A stretch of DNA of 64,000 bases from assembly GCF_000373245.1 (NCBI RefSeq), contig NZ_KB890741.1:1-64000 (forward strand), in the 5' to 3' direction. A program made the position numbers and the translations under genes. This stretch comes from Echinicola pacifica DSM 19836 (GTDB lineage: Bacteria; Bacteroidota; Bacteroidia; Cytophagales; Cyclobacteriaceae). Of the stretch, positions 62,720-64,000 are shown piece after piece. The notes beneath the pieces are model-generated. The model saw only the letters and a list, made by a program, of their open reading frames with translations, did not search any database and was not told the DNA's origin. The stretch's first letter is position 1. The number at the start of each line of letters is the position of its first letter.

Positions 62720-63721
62720 ATGGAAATGTCTAATTCAGTGCTCATTTTAGTAGCGGCCTTCGGAGGTCTGATTCTACTATTTATTTTCTTGTACTTTGTT
62801 CCTGTAAATCTATGGATTACAGCTGTTTTTGCGAATGTGAAAGTGGGTATTGGCGAACTTATTGGTATGCGTATCAGGAAAGTTCCGCCAAGTGTGATTG
62901 TCAATTCACTGATTACGGCGACCAAGGCAGGGCTGGATCTCACCACCAATGAACTGGAAACTCACTACTTGGCTGGGGGCAATGTCCCGAATGTTATCCG
63001 AGCTCTGATTTCAGCAGATAAGGCGAATATTAACTTGACTTTCAAGCAGGCCACTGCCATTGATCTTGCTGGACGTGATGTGTTTGAGGCAGTGCAGATA
63101 TCTGTAAATCCTAAAGTGATCAATACGCCAAGTGTGGCGGCAGTTGCTGCTGATGGAATTCAGCTGATCGCTAAAGCTAGAGTTACCGTTCGTGCCAATA
63201 TCGCCCAACTGGTGGGTGGAGCTGGCGAGGAGACTATTCTCGCCCGTGTAGGGGAGGGAATCGTCACCTCTATTGGTTCTGCTTCCTCCCATAAGAGCGT
63301 GCTTGAAAACCCTGATAAAATCTCTAAACTAGTGCTTCAAAGAGGCCTTGATGCTGGAACTGCCTTTGAGATCCTTTCTATTGATATTGCTGATATCGAT
63401 GTTGGAACTAATATCGGCGCCAAATTGCAAATTGATCAAGCTTCTGCTGATTTGAAAGTGGCCGAAGCTAGAGCCGAGGAAAGAAGAGCTATGGCGGTTG
63501 CTTTAGAACAGGAAATGAAAGCCAGAAACGTGGAGATGCGTGCCAAGGTAATAGAAGCTGAAGCCGAAATACCAATGGCCCTTGCCGAAGCTTTCCGCTC
63601 TGGAAACTTAGGGGTTATGGATTATTACCGTATGGAAAATATCAAGTCTGATACTGAGATGCGTGAGTCTATCGCTAAACCAGAGGAAGGCAAAAATAAA
63701 AACGATAAAAATAAAGAATAG
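62720..63721 (+). CDS. floA: Flotillin-like protein FloA
   Basis: A 333-residue membrane scaffold of the FloA (former UPF0365) family. The N-terminal hydrophobic hairpin ([20 protein letters not shown]) is followed by the SPFH-like domain ([35 protein letters not shown]) and a C-terminal helical region with Glu/Ala-rich repeats ([23 protein letters not shown], split: [12 protein letters not shown]). It ends in a Lys/Asn-rich tail. FloA forms foci of ordered lipids in the cytoplasmic membrane. It follows nfeD by two bases, and together they form the usual pair. Confidence 0.94.
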   Translation: MEMSNSVLILVAAFGGLILLFIFLYFVPVNLWITAVFANVKVGIGELIGMRIRKVPPSVIVNSLITATKAGLDLTTNELETHYLAGGNVPNVIRALISADKANINLTFKQATAIDLAGRDVFEAVQISVNPKVINTPSVAAVAADGIQLIAKARVTVRANIAQLVGGAGEETILARVGEGIVTSIGSASSHKSVLENPDKISKLVLQRGLDAGTAFEILSIDIADIDVGTNIGAKLQIDQASADLKVAEARAEERRAMAVALEQEMKARNVEMRAKVIEAEAEIPMALAEAFRSGNLGVMDYYRMENIKSDTEMRESIAKPEEGKNKNDKNKE

Positions 63722-64000
63722 AACAAAGAGGTAAATTACTTTGTTTCCATCAATGGGTCCAAATCCTGGTTTACCCTGGTTTATACTGAAATGATACCCT
63801 GTTCAGTTTTAATAAAAGTGGGACACTATTTTAAGGTTATAATTTCTCGGCTGTAATTTCCGAATCGAAACCTGAAGAGTCAAGGACACTGATAAATTGA
63901 AATTGGTACTTAGAGAATAAAAAGAAGCCTTGCATTAGCGGGGCTTTTTGTCGTTTTGCTGTAGGCTAGTGTAGATCGGACGGATTCCAAAGAGAAGGGA
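63722..64000 (+). other. Region downstream of floA
   Basis: No gene is seen up to the window edge. A terminator lies within it, about 200 bases after the floA stop. Confidence 0.4.
63925..63949 (+). terminator. Rho-independent terminator downstream of floA
   Basis: The stem AAGCCTTGC / GCGGGGCTT (9 pairs with two G-T) has loop ATTA and T5. Confidence 0.7.

Overview
The window is a chromosomal segment from a Bacteroidota bacterium, most likely a member of the Cytophagales (Cyclobacteriaceae-like). The evidence is a SusC/SusD pair, the gliding lipoprotein gene gldH, TAnnTTTG-type promoter boxes, weak Shine-Dalgarno signals and several typical Bacteroidota families (DUF1599, the BT_3928-like DoxX family, YHYH proteins). 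I see no rRNA, tRNA, CRISPR array, complete insertion sequence or prophage. Species identity cannot be settled from the sequence alone.

Layout. 1-7.4 kb: the tail of an unidentified CDS, a small conserved gene with rlmD, then an SDR oxidoreductase with a giant SF1 helicase. 7.5-13 kb (minus strand): an apparent operon recQ-purD-ricT-like-gldH. 13-15.1 kb: kdsD-manC for envelope sugar precursors. 15.1-21.5 kb: separate metabolic genes (OsmC, malate/lactate-type dehydrogenase, Ppx/GppA phosphatase, acyl-CoA carboxylase beta subunit, M42 peptidase). 21.7-28.2 kb: a catabolic cluster of agaS, two PfkB-family kinases, a class II tagatose/fructose-bisphosphate aldolase, a metal-dependent amidohydrolase and a GH109-type alpha-N-acetylgalactosaminidase. 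29.0-41.5 kb: an alginate-type polysaccharide utilisation locus with a FadR-type regulator, SusC, SusD, a heparinase II/III-fold lyase, a PL6 lyase and a PL17 oligoalginate lyase. 41.6-45.1 kb (minus strand): an ECF sigma factor operon encoding a small membrane protein, a Spy/CpxP-like protein, a YHYH protein, a MORN-repeat lipoprotein and an SCO1 copper chaperone. 45.3-63.7 kb: mainly housekeeping genes (guaA, hemL, tdh-like/kbl, cdaA-folP, aroK, proS, NfeD-floA) mixed with envelope proteins.

How the genes work together. The agaS cluster reads as a nearly complete route from alpha-linked GalNAc to triose phosphates. GH109 would release the sugar, one kinase would phosphorylate it, the amidohydrolase is a candidate for the missing deacetylase, AgaS would deaminate and isomerise to tagatose-6-P, and the second kinase plus the aldolase would finish the pathway. 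DeoR-type repeats lie just upstream of agaS. The alginate locus encodes import (SusCD) and three lyases under a FadR-type regulator with two palindromic operators at its own promoter, but it lacks the downstream unsaturated-uronate pathway. The sigma-factor operon looks like a self-contained envelope metal or redox stress module of unknown role.

The most interesting items are the GalNAc-type cluster and its operator, the ECF-sigma/Spy/YHYH/MORN/SCO1 operon, the helicase whose C-terminal nuclease-like domain appears to have lost its active site, and the FadR operators.
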